From Bacteroidota bacterium (GTDB taxonomy: Bacteria > Bacteroidota > Bacteroidia > Chitinophagales > Chitinophagaceae): 64,000 bases of DNA. The notes beneath the pieces are model-generated. The model was not told the DNA's origin and made no database searches. It saw nothing but the letters and a program-made list of their open reading frames with translations. Location of the stretch: the NCBI GenBank assembly GCA_018267575.1, contig JAFDYF010000068.1, positions 62,001 to 126,000 of the forward strand, in the 5' to 3' direction. Position 1 is the stretch's first letter. Every line of letters starts with the position of its first letter. Shown piece by piece: positions 34,146 through 43,908 of this stretch. The position numbers and the translations under genes are program-made.

Positions 34146-35369
34146 ATGTCTTATAGAAAACTGAAAGGGACGAATTTATTTACTGGCAGGGAAATGCTGG
34201 ATGATGCGGTCTTGATTATTGACGGGGATGGGGTTGTACAAGACATCCTGCCCCAAAAAGAGGCAGGCGAGGGCATTGAGGTATTTGAAGGAATCATATC
34301 CCCCGGCTTTGTGAACTGCCATTGCCATTTGGAGCTTTCCAATATGAAAGGATTGATTCCGGAAAAAACCGGCCTTGTCAACTTCCTCCTATCGGTGGTA
34401 AAAAAAAGAGGTGGATCTCTGGAAAGCAATCGTCAAGCCATTGCAGACGCAGAAATGGAAATGCGAAAAAATGGGATTATTGCCGTTGGCGATATCTGCA
34501 ATACGGTGGAAACCCTGCCGCAAAAACTTTTGGGAAATCTCTACTACCACAATTTCATTGAAACCATCGGTTTTGTTGAAGCCACTGCCAACCAAAGGTT
34601 TGAAAGCAGTTATGCCGTTTTTAAGCAATTTGCCGAACAATACGGTTTACCGATAGAATCCAATTCCATTGTGCCACATGCGCCTTATTCTGTATCAAAA
34701 AAATTATTTGAGATGATCGCCAATTTCCCGGGCAATCATTTACTCAGCATCCATAATCAGGAAATCGAGGCCGAGAATGATTTTCTACAATATGGTAAGG
34801 GAGATTTTTTAAGATTGTATCAAGAAATGGGGCTCGACATTTCCTTTTTCAAGCCTACCGGAAAAAGAACCTTGGAGAGTTATCTCCCCTATTTTTATAA
34901 AAACCAATCCTTGATTTTGGTACATAATGTAGCTACGGGTGAAGAAGATTTCGCATCGATGGCTGTTGGTGGATCGCAGATGGCGGGAGAAAAGTCGGCC
35001 ATCGGTCAACGATCCTCGGCCAACCTTTTCTTTTGCCTCTGCCCAAATGCCAATAAATATATTTCTGGGGATTTACCGGATATCAATCTATTGATAGAAA
35101 AGGATTGCAACATTGTGGTGGGTACAGATAGTTTGGCTTCCAATAAGCAATTGGATATACTGGCAGAATTAAAAACAATCCAACAACATTTCCCACATAT
35201 TCCAACGGCCACTTTATTGCAATGGGCAACCCTAAACGGCGCATGTGCATTACAGTTAGAAAGTATAACAGGCAGCTTTGAGCCCGGAAAGCAGCCAGGC
35301 ATCGTTTTAATTGAGCATATCGATAATGGAAAATTAAGCCCACAGTCCAAATCGAGCAGTATTCTCTAG
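34146..35369 (+). CDS. Amidohydrolase-superfamily protein, deaminase-like
   Basis: 407 residues. GIISPGFVNCHCHLELSNMKG near residue 50 holds the HxH metal pair; further ligands are the His of VPHAPYSV near 180 and of LLSIHNQE near 200, and the catalytic Asp is in VGTDSLASN near 325. This is the chlorohydrolase/deaminase branch (SsnA/TRZ-like). Aminodeoxyfutalosine deaminases of menaquinone synthesis belong to it, but that role is only a possibility. Between residues 278-298 (VGGSQMAGEKSAIGQRSSA) there is extra sequence before LFFCLCPNAN that reads like another repeat-derived insertion. It diverges from prfA. Confidence 0.8.
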   Translation: MSYRKLKGTNLFTGREMLDDAVLIIDGDGVVQDILPQKEAGEGIEVFEGIISPGFVNCHCHLELSNMKGLIPEKTGLVNFLLSVVKKRGGSLESNRQAIADAEMEMRKNGIIAVGDICNTVETLPQKLLGNLYYHNFIETIGFVEATANQRFESSYAVFKQFAEQYGLPIESNSIVPHAPYSVSKKLFEMIANFPGNHLLSIHNQEIEAENDFLQYGKGDFLRLYQEMGLDISFFKPTGKRTLESYLPYFYKNQSLILVHNVATGEEDFASMAVGGSQMAGEKSAIGQRSSANLFFCLCPNANKYISGDLPDINLLIEKDCNIVVGTDSLASNKQLDILAELKTIQQHFPHIPTATLLQWATLNGACALQLESITGSFEPGKQPGIVLIEHIDNGKLSPQSKSSSIL

Positions 35370-35406
35370 CGCTCACTCCAAAATGGAGTATAAGAAAAAA
35401 GTGCCC

Positions 35407-36144
35407 TCAAGCTAATAATTCCTGTATCACGGGCAAGGACCGAATGGCTCCAAAATCCTGGATATGCAAAGCAAAAAAGCTTTCGTATGCGTGGAGCAAA
35501 ATCCTCCTCATTTCTTTGTTCAACTTCACTTGTACCAATTCAGATGGCAGCATGGTTTTTAATAATTGAGAAGTAGCAAAACTGTATTTCCCTTCTAAAA
35601 AATGGGTATGTGCCGGCTTTTCTTCCACAAAAAATCCTTCGTGAAGATCTAGAATGGAACTTTCCTCCGAATAGTTATCGGTGATGCGTAGCCCAAAAAA
35701 GGAAGCCAGGTGTAGGGAAAAAAACAAAGCATAATTGGCCAATTCCTGTTCATTGGCTTCATCGAGTTTTATAAAAGCATCCTCCACAAAAGAAAATAAA
35801 TCGGGGTTTGCCTCGGGCTGCTTAAGGCATTTTTGAAAAAGTTCGACCATGAACAGGGCAACTGCATTTTTCACCACATCAAAAAAAATGTATGTATACA
35901 GATGGCCCCATTTGTATTCTTTGATTCTTTGCAGATTTTTTAAATCGCTATGGTATACCACCATTTCCAGCATGGCTCCCGGCTGGAACAAGTTGGGTTT
36001 AGCGGACCCTTTTTTTGAAGCACTGCGCACCCCATTCACAATATAGGATTGCAGACCAAACAATTCGGTATAAATGTTCACAATGACGCTGGTTTCGCCA
36101 TATTTAACCGATCGCAAAACAATGCCTTTGGTTTTGTGAGTCAT
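35407..36144 (-). CDS. recO: DNA repair protein RecO
   Basis: 245 residues from ATG 36144 (MTHKTKGIVLRSVKYGETS); the upstream in-frame TTG lies inside the promoter box. The N-terminal OB-fold is recognisable in KGIVLRSVKYGETSVIVNIYT and SYIVNGVRS, followed by a helical C-terminal domain with FQKCLKQPEANPDLF near residue 125. RecO anneals single strands and loads RecA with RecR at gaps. No zinc-finger cysteines are seen. A TAACTTTG box ends 6 bases before the ATG. It converges with the amidohydrolase gene after about 37 bases. Confidence 0.9.
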   Translation of the reverse strand: MTHKTKGIVLRSVKYGETSVIVNIYTELFGLQSYIVNGVRSASKKGSAKPNLFQPGAMLEMVVYHSDLKNLQRIKEYKWGHLYTYIFFDVVKNAVALFMVELFQKCLKQPEANPDLFSFVEDAFIKLDEANEQELANYALFFSLHLASFFGLRITDNYSEESSILDLHEGFFVEEKPAHTHFLEGKYSFATSQLLKTMLPSELVQVKLNKEMRRILLHAYESFFALHIQDFGAIRSLPVIQELLA

Positions 36145-36150
36145 AAGTTT

Positions 36151-36158
36151 CAAAGTTA
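36151..36158 (-). promoter_or_regulatory. TAACTTTG -7 box of recO
   Basis: TAACTTTG on the minus strand ends 6 bases before ATG 36144, so recO is predicted to have a leaderless or near-leaderless mRNA. Confidence 0.55.
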
Positions 36159-36244
36159 GCAGGATTCAAATTACGGCTGGAAAAGCCGCCTAAAATAACT
36201 TTCTTTGCAGCTCGAATAATATTTTATCATTTAGTCCATTGATT

Positions 36245-38605
36245 ATGTGGGAACGTATCGCAGGTTTTGTTTTGCAATTTCGTTTACAATTGTTGATAGC
36301 GCTGCTTTTGGCAACCGTCTTTATGGGTTACCATGCATCCAAGGTGCAGTTGAGTTACGATTTTACCCGGGCCATCCCTACCAATAACCCTAAATATGTT
36401 GCTTACGAGGAGTTCAAGAAAAAATTTGGGGATGATGGCAACATGATGGTGATTGGCGTTCAAACGGATAAGCTTTTCGACCAATCCGTTTTCAACGATT
36501 ATATTTCCCTTACCGATGAAATAAAAAAAATAAATGGCGTGGAGGGTGTCATTAGTATTCCTTCTGCAATCAACCTGAAAAAAAAGGACAGCTCGGAAAA
36601 ATTAAAAGCCGTTCCTATTTTCCCCAACAAAGTTTTGACCCAAGCAGAGATCGATAGCTGCAGTCAGATTTTTTTCAAACTGCCATTTTACAGTGGTTTG
36701 ATTTATAACCAACAAAGCCATGCTTACCTGATGGCCATCAGCGTGAACAAGGAAGTGATCAATTCGGCAAAAAGAATCAAGGTGATTGGCGATATCACCG
36801 GGCCTTGCATCGAGTTTGGGAAAAAACATGGCTTGGAAATTTACCTGAGTGGGCCGCCCTTGATACGCACTAATATGGCGCTCAAAGTAAACATGGAAAT
36901 GAGATGGTTCTTATCAGGCTTTGTGCTGTTATCCGCACTCATCTTGTTATTGTTTTTCAGGAGTGTCAGCACCATGCTATTATCATTGGCAGTTGTTGTA
37001 ATCGGCGTGATATTCAGTTTGGGCACCATTGAATTGTTGGGCTATAAAATCACATTGTTGAATGCGCTCATCCCCCCATTGATTGTAGTGATCGGTGTGC
37101 CCAATTGCATTTATTTTCTGAACAAATTCCATAGTTCCTATAATGAAAAAGGCGACAAAAGAATGGCCCTGATCGAAATGATCCGAAAAATGGGCATTGT
37201 GACCTTGTTCTGCAATATTGCCGCGGCCATTGGCTTCGGCGTTTTTGCCCTGACCAAAAGTGTCATCCTGCAAGAATTTGGTATTGTTACCGGGCTCAAC
37301 ATTATGCTCCTGTTCCTTATTTCATTTGTGCTTATACCCATTGCGCTCAGCTATTTGCCGGTGCCCAAGCAAAAGCACATGCGCTATCTCAGCAACAAAT
37401 GGTTGACGGCAGTTCTAGACAGGCTTGAGGTTTGGTCCCTACACCACCAGAAACTCATCTATGGCATAACCCTGGCTGTGTTGGTTTTTTCGATCACGGG
37501 CATGTTCCATTTGAAATCAGAAGCTTTTATTGTAGACGATCTTCCCAAAACTGACAAAATCTACACCGACCTTAAATTTTTTGAGAAAAACTTTAAAGGC
37601 GTGATGCCTTTGGAAATTGTGGTTGATACCAAAAGGAAAAATGGGCTAAAGATAAACCCGCTGCAAACCTTCGAGAAAATAGATGCCCTTTCTTCCTATA
37701 TCGCTCACCAGCCCAGTATGGGCAAACCACTTTCGGTTGTGGAAGGGTTGAAATTTGTACGCCAAGCTTATTATGATGGCGACAGTTCCAGCTATAGTGT
37801 GCCCAATCAATTTGATATTGCATTTATCGCTCCTTATCTAAACAGTCGATCTACCGATTCCGGAGCCAAAAAAAATGCATTGATGCGTTTGATCAGTTCA
37901 TTTATTGATAGCAATAACCAGCAAACCCGGCTCACCGTGAATATGGCCGATGTGGGCACACGGAAATTACCAATCATTTTAGATAGTATCGAAAAAAAAG
38001 CGGCAAGCATTTTTGATTCATCCAAATATAAGATTGAGCTCACCGGGAGCAGTGTTACCTTTTTGGAAGGCGGTGTTTTTATTATCAACGGACTGAAGGA
38101 AAGCATCATTTGGGCCTTTGTATTGATTGCCATTTGCATGCTCTATCTTTTCAAATCCTTCAAAATATTATTGTGCTCATTGATCCCCAATACCATTCCA
38201 TTGGTGATCACGGCAGGCATCATGGGCTGGACGGGGGTCCCGCTCAAACCTTCCACCGTAATTGTGTTTAGTATTGCGTTGGGTATTGCCATTGATATTA
38301 CCATCCGTTTTTTGATCAACTACAAACAGGAACTTGCGGTAAATGGGTCAGACGAAAGACAAACGGTCATCAATACCATACACAGTACGGGTATCAGCAT
38401 AATCTATACCTCGCTGGTATTGGTAGCAGGCTTTGCCATTTTCTGCTTCAGCAATTTCGGTAGCATCAAAGCATTGGGTTGGCTCACTTCGCTCACTTTG
38501 GTGATGGCTACTTTAACTAACCTGATCTTTCTCCCTGCATTATTGATCACATTGGCAAAAAAGAAGAAACCGAAAAACGCGGAAAGCGAAATGCGGAACG
38601 CTTAA
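36245..38605 (+). CDS. MMPL-family RND exporter
   Basis: About 786 residues from ATG 36245. It has the RND repeat: one N-terminal membrane helix, a large periplasmic domain (YDFTRAIPTNNPKYVAYEEFKKKFGDDGNMMVIG), a bundle of five to six helices near residues 220-380, then the same again with helices near 620-775. Such MMPL transporters export lipids or other hydrophobic compounds using the proton gradient; the substrate is not evident. The C-terminus KNAESEMRNA is encoded by an AACGCGG-type repeat, so the natural end may have been replaced. It converges with the next gene after 12 bases. Confidence 0.88.
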   Translation: MWERIAGFVLQFRLQLLIALLLATVFMGYHASKVQLSYDFTRAIPTNNPKYVAYEEFKKKFGDDGNMMVIGVQTDKLFDQSVFNDYISLTDEIKKINGVEGVISIPSAINLKKKDSSEKLKAVPIFPNKVLTQAEIDSCSQIFFKLPFYSGLIYNQQSHAYLMAISVNKEVINSAKRIKVIGDITGPCIEFGKKHGLEIYLSGPPLIRTNMALKVNMEMRWFLSGFVLLSALILLLFFRSVSTMLLSLAVVVIGVIFSLGTIELLGYKITLLNALIPPLIVVIGVPNCIYFLNKFHSSYNEKGDKRMALIEMIRKMGIVTLFCNIAAAIGFGVFALTKSVILQEFGIVTGLNIMLLFLISFVLIPIALSYLPVPKQKHMRYLSNKWLTAVLDRLEVWSLHHQKLIYGITLAVLVFSITGMFHLKSEAFIVDDLPKTDKIYTDLKFFEKNFKGVMPLEIVVDTKRKNGLKINPLQTFEKIDALSSYIAHQPSMGKPLSVVEGLKFVRQAYYDGDSSSYSVPNQFDIAFIAPYLNSRSTDSGAKKNALMRLISSFIDSNNQQTRLTVNMADVGTRKLPIILDSIEKKAASIFDSSKYKIELTGSSVTFLEGGVFIINGLKESIIWAFVLIAICMLYLFKSFKILLCSLIPNTIPLVITAGIMGWTGVPLKPSTVIVFSIALGIAIDITIRFLINYKQELAVNGSDERQTVINTIHSTGISIIYTSLVLVAGFAIFCFSNFGSIKALGWLTSLTLVMATLTNLIFLPALLITLAKKKKPKNAESEMRNA
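38570..38605 (+). repeat. AACGCGGAAAGCG repeat forming the MMPL C-terminus
   Basis: AAAAACGCGGAAAGCGAAAT and GCGGAACGCTT belong to the AACGC family seen at 26155-26265 and 4349-4377. It encodes the last ten residues and the stop region of the MMPL gene. Confidence 0.45.
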
Positions 38606-38617
38606 GGATGGGTGCTT

Positions 38618-40264
38618 TTAATTGCTATACTCTTTTTTTCCTCCGGAATAAGTGGCTATCACTTTTGTTTTGAGAACATCCGGTTCGGCAACCCGCATCA
38701 GATCCTGATCAAGTATTATAAAATCGGCTTTCTTGCCCGGCTCCAGGCTACCAATTTCATTTTCCAGAAAATCAGCTTTTGCCGCCCAAATGGTCATGCC
38801 CTTGATGGTCTCTTGACGGCTCAATGCATTCTCCGGCTGAAATCCGTTTTGAGGAAATCCTTTGGCATCCCTTCTAAATACAGAAGCCAGAAAAGTTTTA
38901 AAGGGTGAAATATCTTCGACAGGGAAATCGGTGCCTAATGGCATCCATCCATTTTGTTGCAACAGTTGTTTATAAGCATAGGCCCCTTTCAATCTTTCAT
39001 TGCCCAACCTTTCCACGGCCCAATACATATCACTGGTAGCATGTGTTGGCTGAACAGATGGAATAATGGAAAACTTGCCAAACAGATCGAAATCGTTTTG
39101 ATTGATCACTTGCGCATGTTCAATCCGCCAGCGTTTGTCATTTTTCCCTTTCAATACTTGGGCATAAGTATTCAAGATCTGTCGGTTGCCTGAATCACCA
39201 ATAGCGTGAGTGCACATCTGAAAATTGGATTTGGCAAGTATCGCAGCCATAGAATCATAATGGCTTTTGCTGCTGAGTAAAAAGCCATACCATCCGGGTT
39301 TATCTGTATAGGGTTGCAATAAACAGGCGCCCCTGCTGCCCAATGCACCATCTGCATAAAACTTGAAACCTTTTACGAAAAGCCGATCCGTTTTATAAGG
39401 TCCCTTTGGCAAATAACGATCGAAATTTTCTTTATTATCACTGAGCATCACATATAAACGCATGTCCAGTTTGCCTGCTTTTTGTAAAGAGTCAATTGCG
39501 TCCACATCCCGATAACTCAACCCACAATCATTAATAGTAGTCAACCCGACTGCAAAGCAGTTTCTTTGCGCGGCCATCAACCGTTTTTCATAATCAGCAG
39601 ATGAGAGGGATGGGATTTTGTCACTCACCAAATCTTTGGCATTATCAATCAACAAACCAGTCAGCTTTCCGTTTTTGATTTCTATTTCGCCACCTGTCAA
39701 AGTTTGCCCTGCTTTGATGCCAGCCATATCCAATGCTTTTTGATTAGCAATAGCCGCATGGCCATCCACACGGGAGATATAAACGGGTTTGTTGGGGAAC
39801 AATTCATTCAACTTTTGATTGCTGGGATAGGCTTTGCCCGGCCATTTGTTTTGATCCCAACCCCTGCCCAATATCCATTTTTCATCGGGATGTGAAGCTG
39901 CAAATGCTTTTAGCCTTTCCAAGGCTTCATCAAAACTTTTTGTATCGAACAGATCGGCTGTAAATAATTCCTGACCATATTCCACAAAATGGGCATGTGC
40001 GTCTATAAAGCCTGGATAGACAGCTTTCCCTTTTGCATCAAACATGGAATCTGATTGAAACGCATTTAGGATGCTGTCATTTTTTCCAATGGCAATAATT
40101 TTCCCATCTTTTACCGCAAATGCTTGTGCCGTATCGAAGGCATAATTTACCGTGTAAACCAATGCATGATGCACAATCAGGTCGGCCTGTTGCTTTTGCT
40201 TACAGGAACAAGTAAAAATAAAAAACAGAAAAGCTACGAAAACAGAATTTTTTATAGTTGCCAT
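38618..40264 (-). CDS. Lipoprotein amidohydrolase (YtcJ-like, Amidohydro_3)
   Basis: 548 residues. The N-terminus IKNSVFVAFLFFIFTCSC is a lipoprotein signal with a lipobox Cys before KQKQQ. The family pattern is clear: AVYPGFIDAHAHFVEYGQEL near residue 95 with the HxH metal pair, WILGRGWDQNKWPG near 150, INDCGLSYRD near 250, WRIEHAQVI near 380, PLGTDFPVEDISPF near 445 and a final beta domain with GKKADFIILDQDL. These are metal-dependent hydrolases of unknown natural substrate, probably on the periplasmic or outer face of a membrane. It converges with the MMPL gene. Confidence 0.9.
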   Translation of the reverse strand: MATIKNSVFVAFLFFIFTCSCKQKQQADLIVHHALVYTVNYAFDTAQAFAVKDGKIIAIGKNDSILNAFQSDSMFDAKGKAVYPGFIDAHAHFVEYGQELFTADLFDTKSFDEALERLKAFAASHPDEKWILGRGWDQNKWPGKAYPSNQKLNELFPNKPVYISRVDGHAAIANQKALDMAGIKAGQTLTGGEIEIKNGKLTGLLIDNAKDLVSDKIPSLSSADYEKRLMAAQRNCFAVGLTTINDCGLSYRDVDAIDSLQKAGKLDMRLYVMLSDNKENFDRYLPKGPYKTDRLFVKGFKFYADGALGSRGACLLQPYTDKPGWYGFLLSSKSHYDSMAAILAKSNFQMCTHAIGDSGNRQILNTYAQVLKGKNDKRWRIEHAQVINQNDFDLFGKFSIIPSVQPTHATSDMYWAVERLGNERLKGAYAYKQLLQQNGWMPLGTDFPVEDISPFKTFLASVFRRDAKGFPQNGFQPENALSRQETIKGMTIWAAKADFLENEIGSLEPGKKADFIILDQDLMRVAEPDVLKTKVIATYSGGKKEYSN

Positions 40265-40367
40265 TTTGGGGGGTTTAATCGATTATATCCAGTTAGTATT
40301 TTTTGAGGGACAACTCAGTATCCTAAGTTCAAACCTACGAAGGTTCTGGTCAACCGTATCCATTTAC

Positions 40368-41144
40368 TTATAAAAGCCATTGCACTTCGCCAAAACCAAA
40401 TCTTCTTACTTTTTCATCGGAACAGTTCAGAAACCCTTGCATATCCACGTTTGTGATTTCAGTTTCTAAAACCAAACCGCCTTGCTTGAGGCCTACCCGT
40501 TGTTTGCGCTTATATAGATTGTTATTATAATCGGCCATCAATATTTCATATTGCCCTGACATTAATTGCTGATATCTTCTTTCCAGACAGGCGCAAAGAT
40601 CCTTTGCCAATGCAATCACATCGAATTCTTTTCCCGTGACCAATTTTAGCGATATGGGGTTTGGCAAGCTAGGATCAAACACGGTCTGGTTAATATTGAT
40701 ACCAATCCCAACAATGGCATTTTTCCAGCTTGAGCCAGATATAATATTTTCGATCAGTATCCCACCTGCCTTTCTGTCGCTTATATATAAATCATTGGGC
40801 CATTTAATACAAAGTCCATTTTTTAAATGTTTTTTTAACAAATCGATACAGCCAAGGGCCATAGATGCACTCAAAAGGAACTGTTGGTCGACGAAAAGCC
40901 CTAGGGGATTCAATAAAACACTCATCATAACGTTTTGACCAGCGGCCGCAAGCCATTTTTTGCCACGCTGCCCTTTACCAGCGGTTTGTTCATGAGCAAA
41001 ATACACACTGCCATGGCAAGCCGTTCCGGCATGAGCCTGGGCAATGGCATAGTTGTTGGAGCTGTCAATCGATCCAAATTCGGCAAAATAGCTCCCGATA
41101 ACTGGTTGGTTTCTATATTGGGGGGCGGTAGCAGGATGTGGCAA
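40368..41144 (-). CDS. birA: Biotin--[acetyl-CoA-carboxylase] ligase
   Basis: About 258 residues, apparently from a TTG at 41144; no nearer ATG gives the full N-terminus. The biotin loop is HEQTAGKGQRGKKWL near residue 55, a variant of GRGRxGR, and the ATP site is LCIKWPNDLYISDRKAGGILIE near 115. GIGININQ near 150 completes the catalytic domain. There is no N-terminal helix-turn-helix, so this is a class I ligase that does not repress biotin genes. It attaches biotin to the carboxylase carrier protein. The start is less certain than the family. Confidence 0.92.
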   Translation of the reverse strand: MPHPATAPQYRNQPVIGSYFAEFGSIDSSNNYAIAQAHAGTACHGSVYFAHEQTAGKGQRGKKWLAAAGQNVMMSVLLNPLGLFVDQQFLLSASMALGCIDLLKKHLKNGLCIKWPNDLYISDRKAGGILIENIISGSSWKNAIVGIGININQTVFDPSLPNPISLKLVTGKEFDVIALAKDLCACLERRYQQLMSGQYEILMADYNNNLYKRKQRVGLKQGGLVLETEITNVDMQGFLNCSDEKVRRFGFGEVQWLL

Positions 41145-41310
41145 AAGATTACTATTTTTGAGCTTTGCGAAATTACAATTTGCAGTTCATTGTTTATTAC
41201 TCATTTGATTAACGCAATTAAATAAGGGGATATAAAGATCGGCTGTTAAAAATTAATCTCGACTTGCCTCAAGTTTTAAAATATAATTCATCACAAAACG
41301 TCTAAATTAT

Positions 41311-41718
41311 TTGGAACAACTGTCCCTGTCATCTACCCGCAACAGACAGCGTGTAGCTCGATTAACAAGAAATTCTAAAATCTATAAAACCATCATCTGG
41401 GCAATACAGGAAAAAAAAGGTGAAAAAATCATATCGCTCGACTTGAGAAAAATACATGAAGCGGTAGCGGATTTTTTTATTGTTTGTGAAGCCAAAAGCC
41501 ACGTGCAAGTAAAAGCCATTGCAGACTATATTGAGGAGCAGACGAAACTGATATGTGACGAATCCCCCTATAAAAGTGAAGGCAGACAAGCTGGTCAATG
41601 GGCATTGCTCGATTACATCAATATCGTTGTACACGTCATGCTCCCTGAAAACAGAAAGTTCTATAAACTGGAAGAAATGTGGAACGATGCCACTTCCGAA
41701 GAACATGAAAAGCAGTAA
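41311..41718 (+). CDS. rsfS: Ribosome silencing factor RsfS
   Basis: About 135 residues from the TTG at 41311, since no suitable ATG lies near the N-terminus. The RsfS/Iojap core KTIIWAIQEKKGEKIISLDLRKIHEAVADFFIVCEAKSHVQVKAIADYI is very clear, with GQWALLDYINIVVHVMLPENRKFYKLEEMW at the end (both read in pieces). RsfS binds ribosomal protein L14 and blocks subunit joining when nutrients are scarce. ftsH follows after about 105 bases on the same strand, a pairing often seen in this phylum. Confidence 0.93.
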   Translation: MEQLSLSSTRNRQRVARLTRNSKIYKTIIWAIQEKKGEKIISLDLRKIHEAVADFFIVCEAKSHVQVKAIADYIEEQTKLICDESPYKSEGRQAGQWALLDYINIVVHVMLPENRKFYKLEEMWNDATSEEHEKQ

Positions 41719-41823
41719 AATATTAAAAAATAGCTATGCCTGTTTAGTTATTTTTTAAACTTTTGATTAAAATAAGCATTATTATATAATTAGTATTCAG
41801 AAAACAGGAACGAAAATTACAAT

Positions 41824-43908
41824 ATGCCACAGGACGAAATGAAACAAAGCAGTAGTAACTTCCCTAAGTTCAGGCCAAGACCAGAAAATGGGGACAACAA
41901 TCCGCGTAAAGGACCAAAATTCAATGTATACTGGATCTGGGGTTTGATTGCAGTGGGCTTACTTGGCTTTCAGTTATATGGAGGTTGGGCCAATGCCGAT
42001 GCTCATAAAGTTGATTCGGAACAGGAATTCAGGAACCAAATGCTCGAAAAAGGGGACGTTGCCAAACTGGTGCTCGTTACCAATAAAAACTTAGTAAGGG
42101 TTTACATCAAGAAGGATAGTCTCGAAAAGCCCTACTACAAAGAAAAGCTGGGCAAATCCTGGTCTATTGTTTCCAAAACAGACGGCCCACAATTTGAATT
42201 TCAGGTTACAAAAATTGATGAATTCGAAAAAAGGCTGAATGACTTTTTTGATAAACATCCTAATTTAGAAGTGCCCACCTCACCCGCACAAGAAGGAGAG
42301 TGGTTCCCACAATTATTGAATATACTAATCCCTGTTTTAATCTTTGCGCTTCTATGGATCCTAATCATGCGAAAGATGGGAGGCCAGGGTGCCAGTGGTG
42401 GGCCCGGAGGTATCTTCAATATCGGCAAGTCAAAAGCTACTTTGTTCGATAAAGGAACAAAAGTCAATATCACTTTCAATGATGTGGCAGGTCTCGACGA
42501 AGCAAAAGTGGAAGTGATGGAAATTGTCGATTTCTTAAAAAACCCCAAAAAGTATACAGCTCTTGGAGGTAAGATTCCTAAAGGAGCTTTACTGGTAGGT
42601 CCTCCCGGAACAGGTAAGACCTTATTGGCAAAAGCCATGGCCGGTGAAGCACAGGTACCTTTCTTTTCCATGAGCGGATCTGATTTTGTTGAATTGTTTG
42701 TAGGGGTAGGTGCCAGCCGTGTGCGTGACTTATTCAAGCAAGCTCGTGAAAAAGCGCCTTGCGTAATCTTTATTGATGAAATAGATGCCATTGGTCGCGC
42801 CAGGGGCAAAAATGCCATCATGAGCAACGATGAAAGAGAAAGCACCCTCAACCAATTGTTGGTGGAGATGGATGGTTTTGGTGGCGACAGCGGCATCATC
42901 GTGCTGGCGGCAACCAACAGACCCGATGTGCTGGATACGGCATTGCTTCGCCCAGGTCGTTTCGATAGGCAAATTTCAATTGATAAACCCGATCTGAAAG
43001 GACGCGAGGCCATTTTTAAAGTACACCTGAAACCAATCAAGATTTCCAGCAAATTGGATATACATAAATTGGCAGAGCAAACACCCGGTTTTGCCGGCGC
43101 GGATATTGCGAATGTGTGCAATGAAGCAGCATTGATCGCTGCAAGAAAAGGGAAGGACAATGTGGAGATGGAAGATTTCCAAGATGCGGTTGACCGTGTT
43201 ATTGGAGGACTTGAGAAAAAGAACAAAATCATTTCTCCAGAGGAAAAGAAAATCATTGCCTATCACGAAGCAGGACATGCCATTTGCGGCTGGTATCTCG
43301 AACATGCCTATCCGTTGTTAAAAGTAACCATCGTTCCAAGAGGTGTTGCGGCCTTGGGTTATGCCCAATACACACCCAAAGAACAATACCTTTATAATAC
43401 GGACCAATTGTTTGATCAAATTTGCATGACCCTTGGTGGCCGTGCCAGTGAAGAACTGCATTTTGGTAAAATTTCAACCGGTGCACAGAACGACTTACAG
43501 CAGATTACACGTATTGCCTATTCAATGGTCACCGTTTATGGCATGAACCCTAAAGTAGGCAATGTGAGTTTCTATGACCCACAGCAAGAAAATAATTTCA
43601 CGAAGCCCTATTCTGAAGAAACATCAAGAATGATAGATGAGGAAGTGCGTGAAATAATTGATAATGCCTTTACACGCACGAAAGAATTACTCAGGGAAAA
43701 AAACAAGGAAGTAATATTGCTAGCAGAAGCTTTGCTCGATAAGGAAGTACTGTTCCAGAGCGATGTGGAAGCTTTGATCGGTAAGCGCCCTTATGGTGAA
43801 AAAAGAGCATTGGATGTTTCTGATAATGATAGCGATACCACTAGCGAAAATGGGTCATCGGCTGAAAAAACAAGCAGCCCATCTTCACCTGAAGAAGTAA
43901 AGCAATAA
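41824..43908 (+). CDS. ftsH: ATP-dependent zinc metalloprotease FtsH
   Basis: A 694-residue membrane AAA protease that degrades membrane and regulatory proteins. Two membrane helices lie near residues 37-55 and 165-185 with a periplasmic part between. The AAA module follows with Walker A GPPGTGKT near 259, Walker B CVIFIDEIDAIGRARG, and the arginine finger region ATNRPDVLDTALLRPGRFDRQ. The zinc site HEAGH lies near 480 and the third ligand region further on. The last 30 residues are a Ser/Asp-rich tail. The LUD-domain gene begins on the very next base after the stop. Confidence 0.97.
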   Translation: MPQDEMKQSSSNFPKFRPRPENGDNNPRKGPKFNVYWIWGLIAVGLLGFQLYGGWANADAHKVDSEQEFRNQMLEKGDVAKLVLVTNKNLVRVYIKKDSLEKPYYKEKLGKSWSIVSKTDGPQFEFQVTKIDEFEKRLNDFFDKHPNLEVPTSPAQEGEWFPQLLNILIPVLIFALLWILIMRKMGGQGASGGPGGIFNIGKSKATLFDKGTKVNITFNDVAGLDEAKVEVMEIVDFLKNPKKYTALGGKIPKGALLVGPPGTGKTLLAKAMAGEAQVPFFSMSGSDFVELFVGVGASRVRDLFKQAREKAPCVIFIDEIDAIGRARGKNAIMSNDERESTLNQLLVEMDGFGGDSGIIVLAATNRPDVLDTALLRPGRFDRQISIDKPDLKGREAIFKVHLKPIKISSKLDIHKLAEQTPGFAGADIANVCNEAALIAARKGKDNVEMEDFQDAVDRVIGGLEKKNKIISPEEKKIIAYHEAGHAICGWYLEHAYPLLKVTIVPRGVAALGYAQYTPKEQYLYNTDQLFDQICMTLGGRASEELHFGKISTGAQNDLQQITRIAYSMVTVYGMNPKVGNVSFYDPQQENNFTKPYSEETSRMIDEEVREIIDNAFTRTKELLREKNKEVILLAEALLDKEVLFQSDVEALIGKRPYGEKRALDVSDNDSDTTSENGSSAEKTSSPSSPEEVKQ

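Noticed and set aside
42201-43256. 351-codon open frame on the minus strand
   Set aside because: It lies wholly inside ftsH, whose motifs are intact; the Ser/Leu/Pro-rich translation is an antisense shadow.
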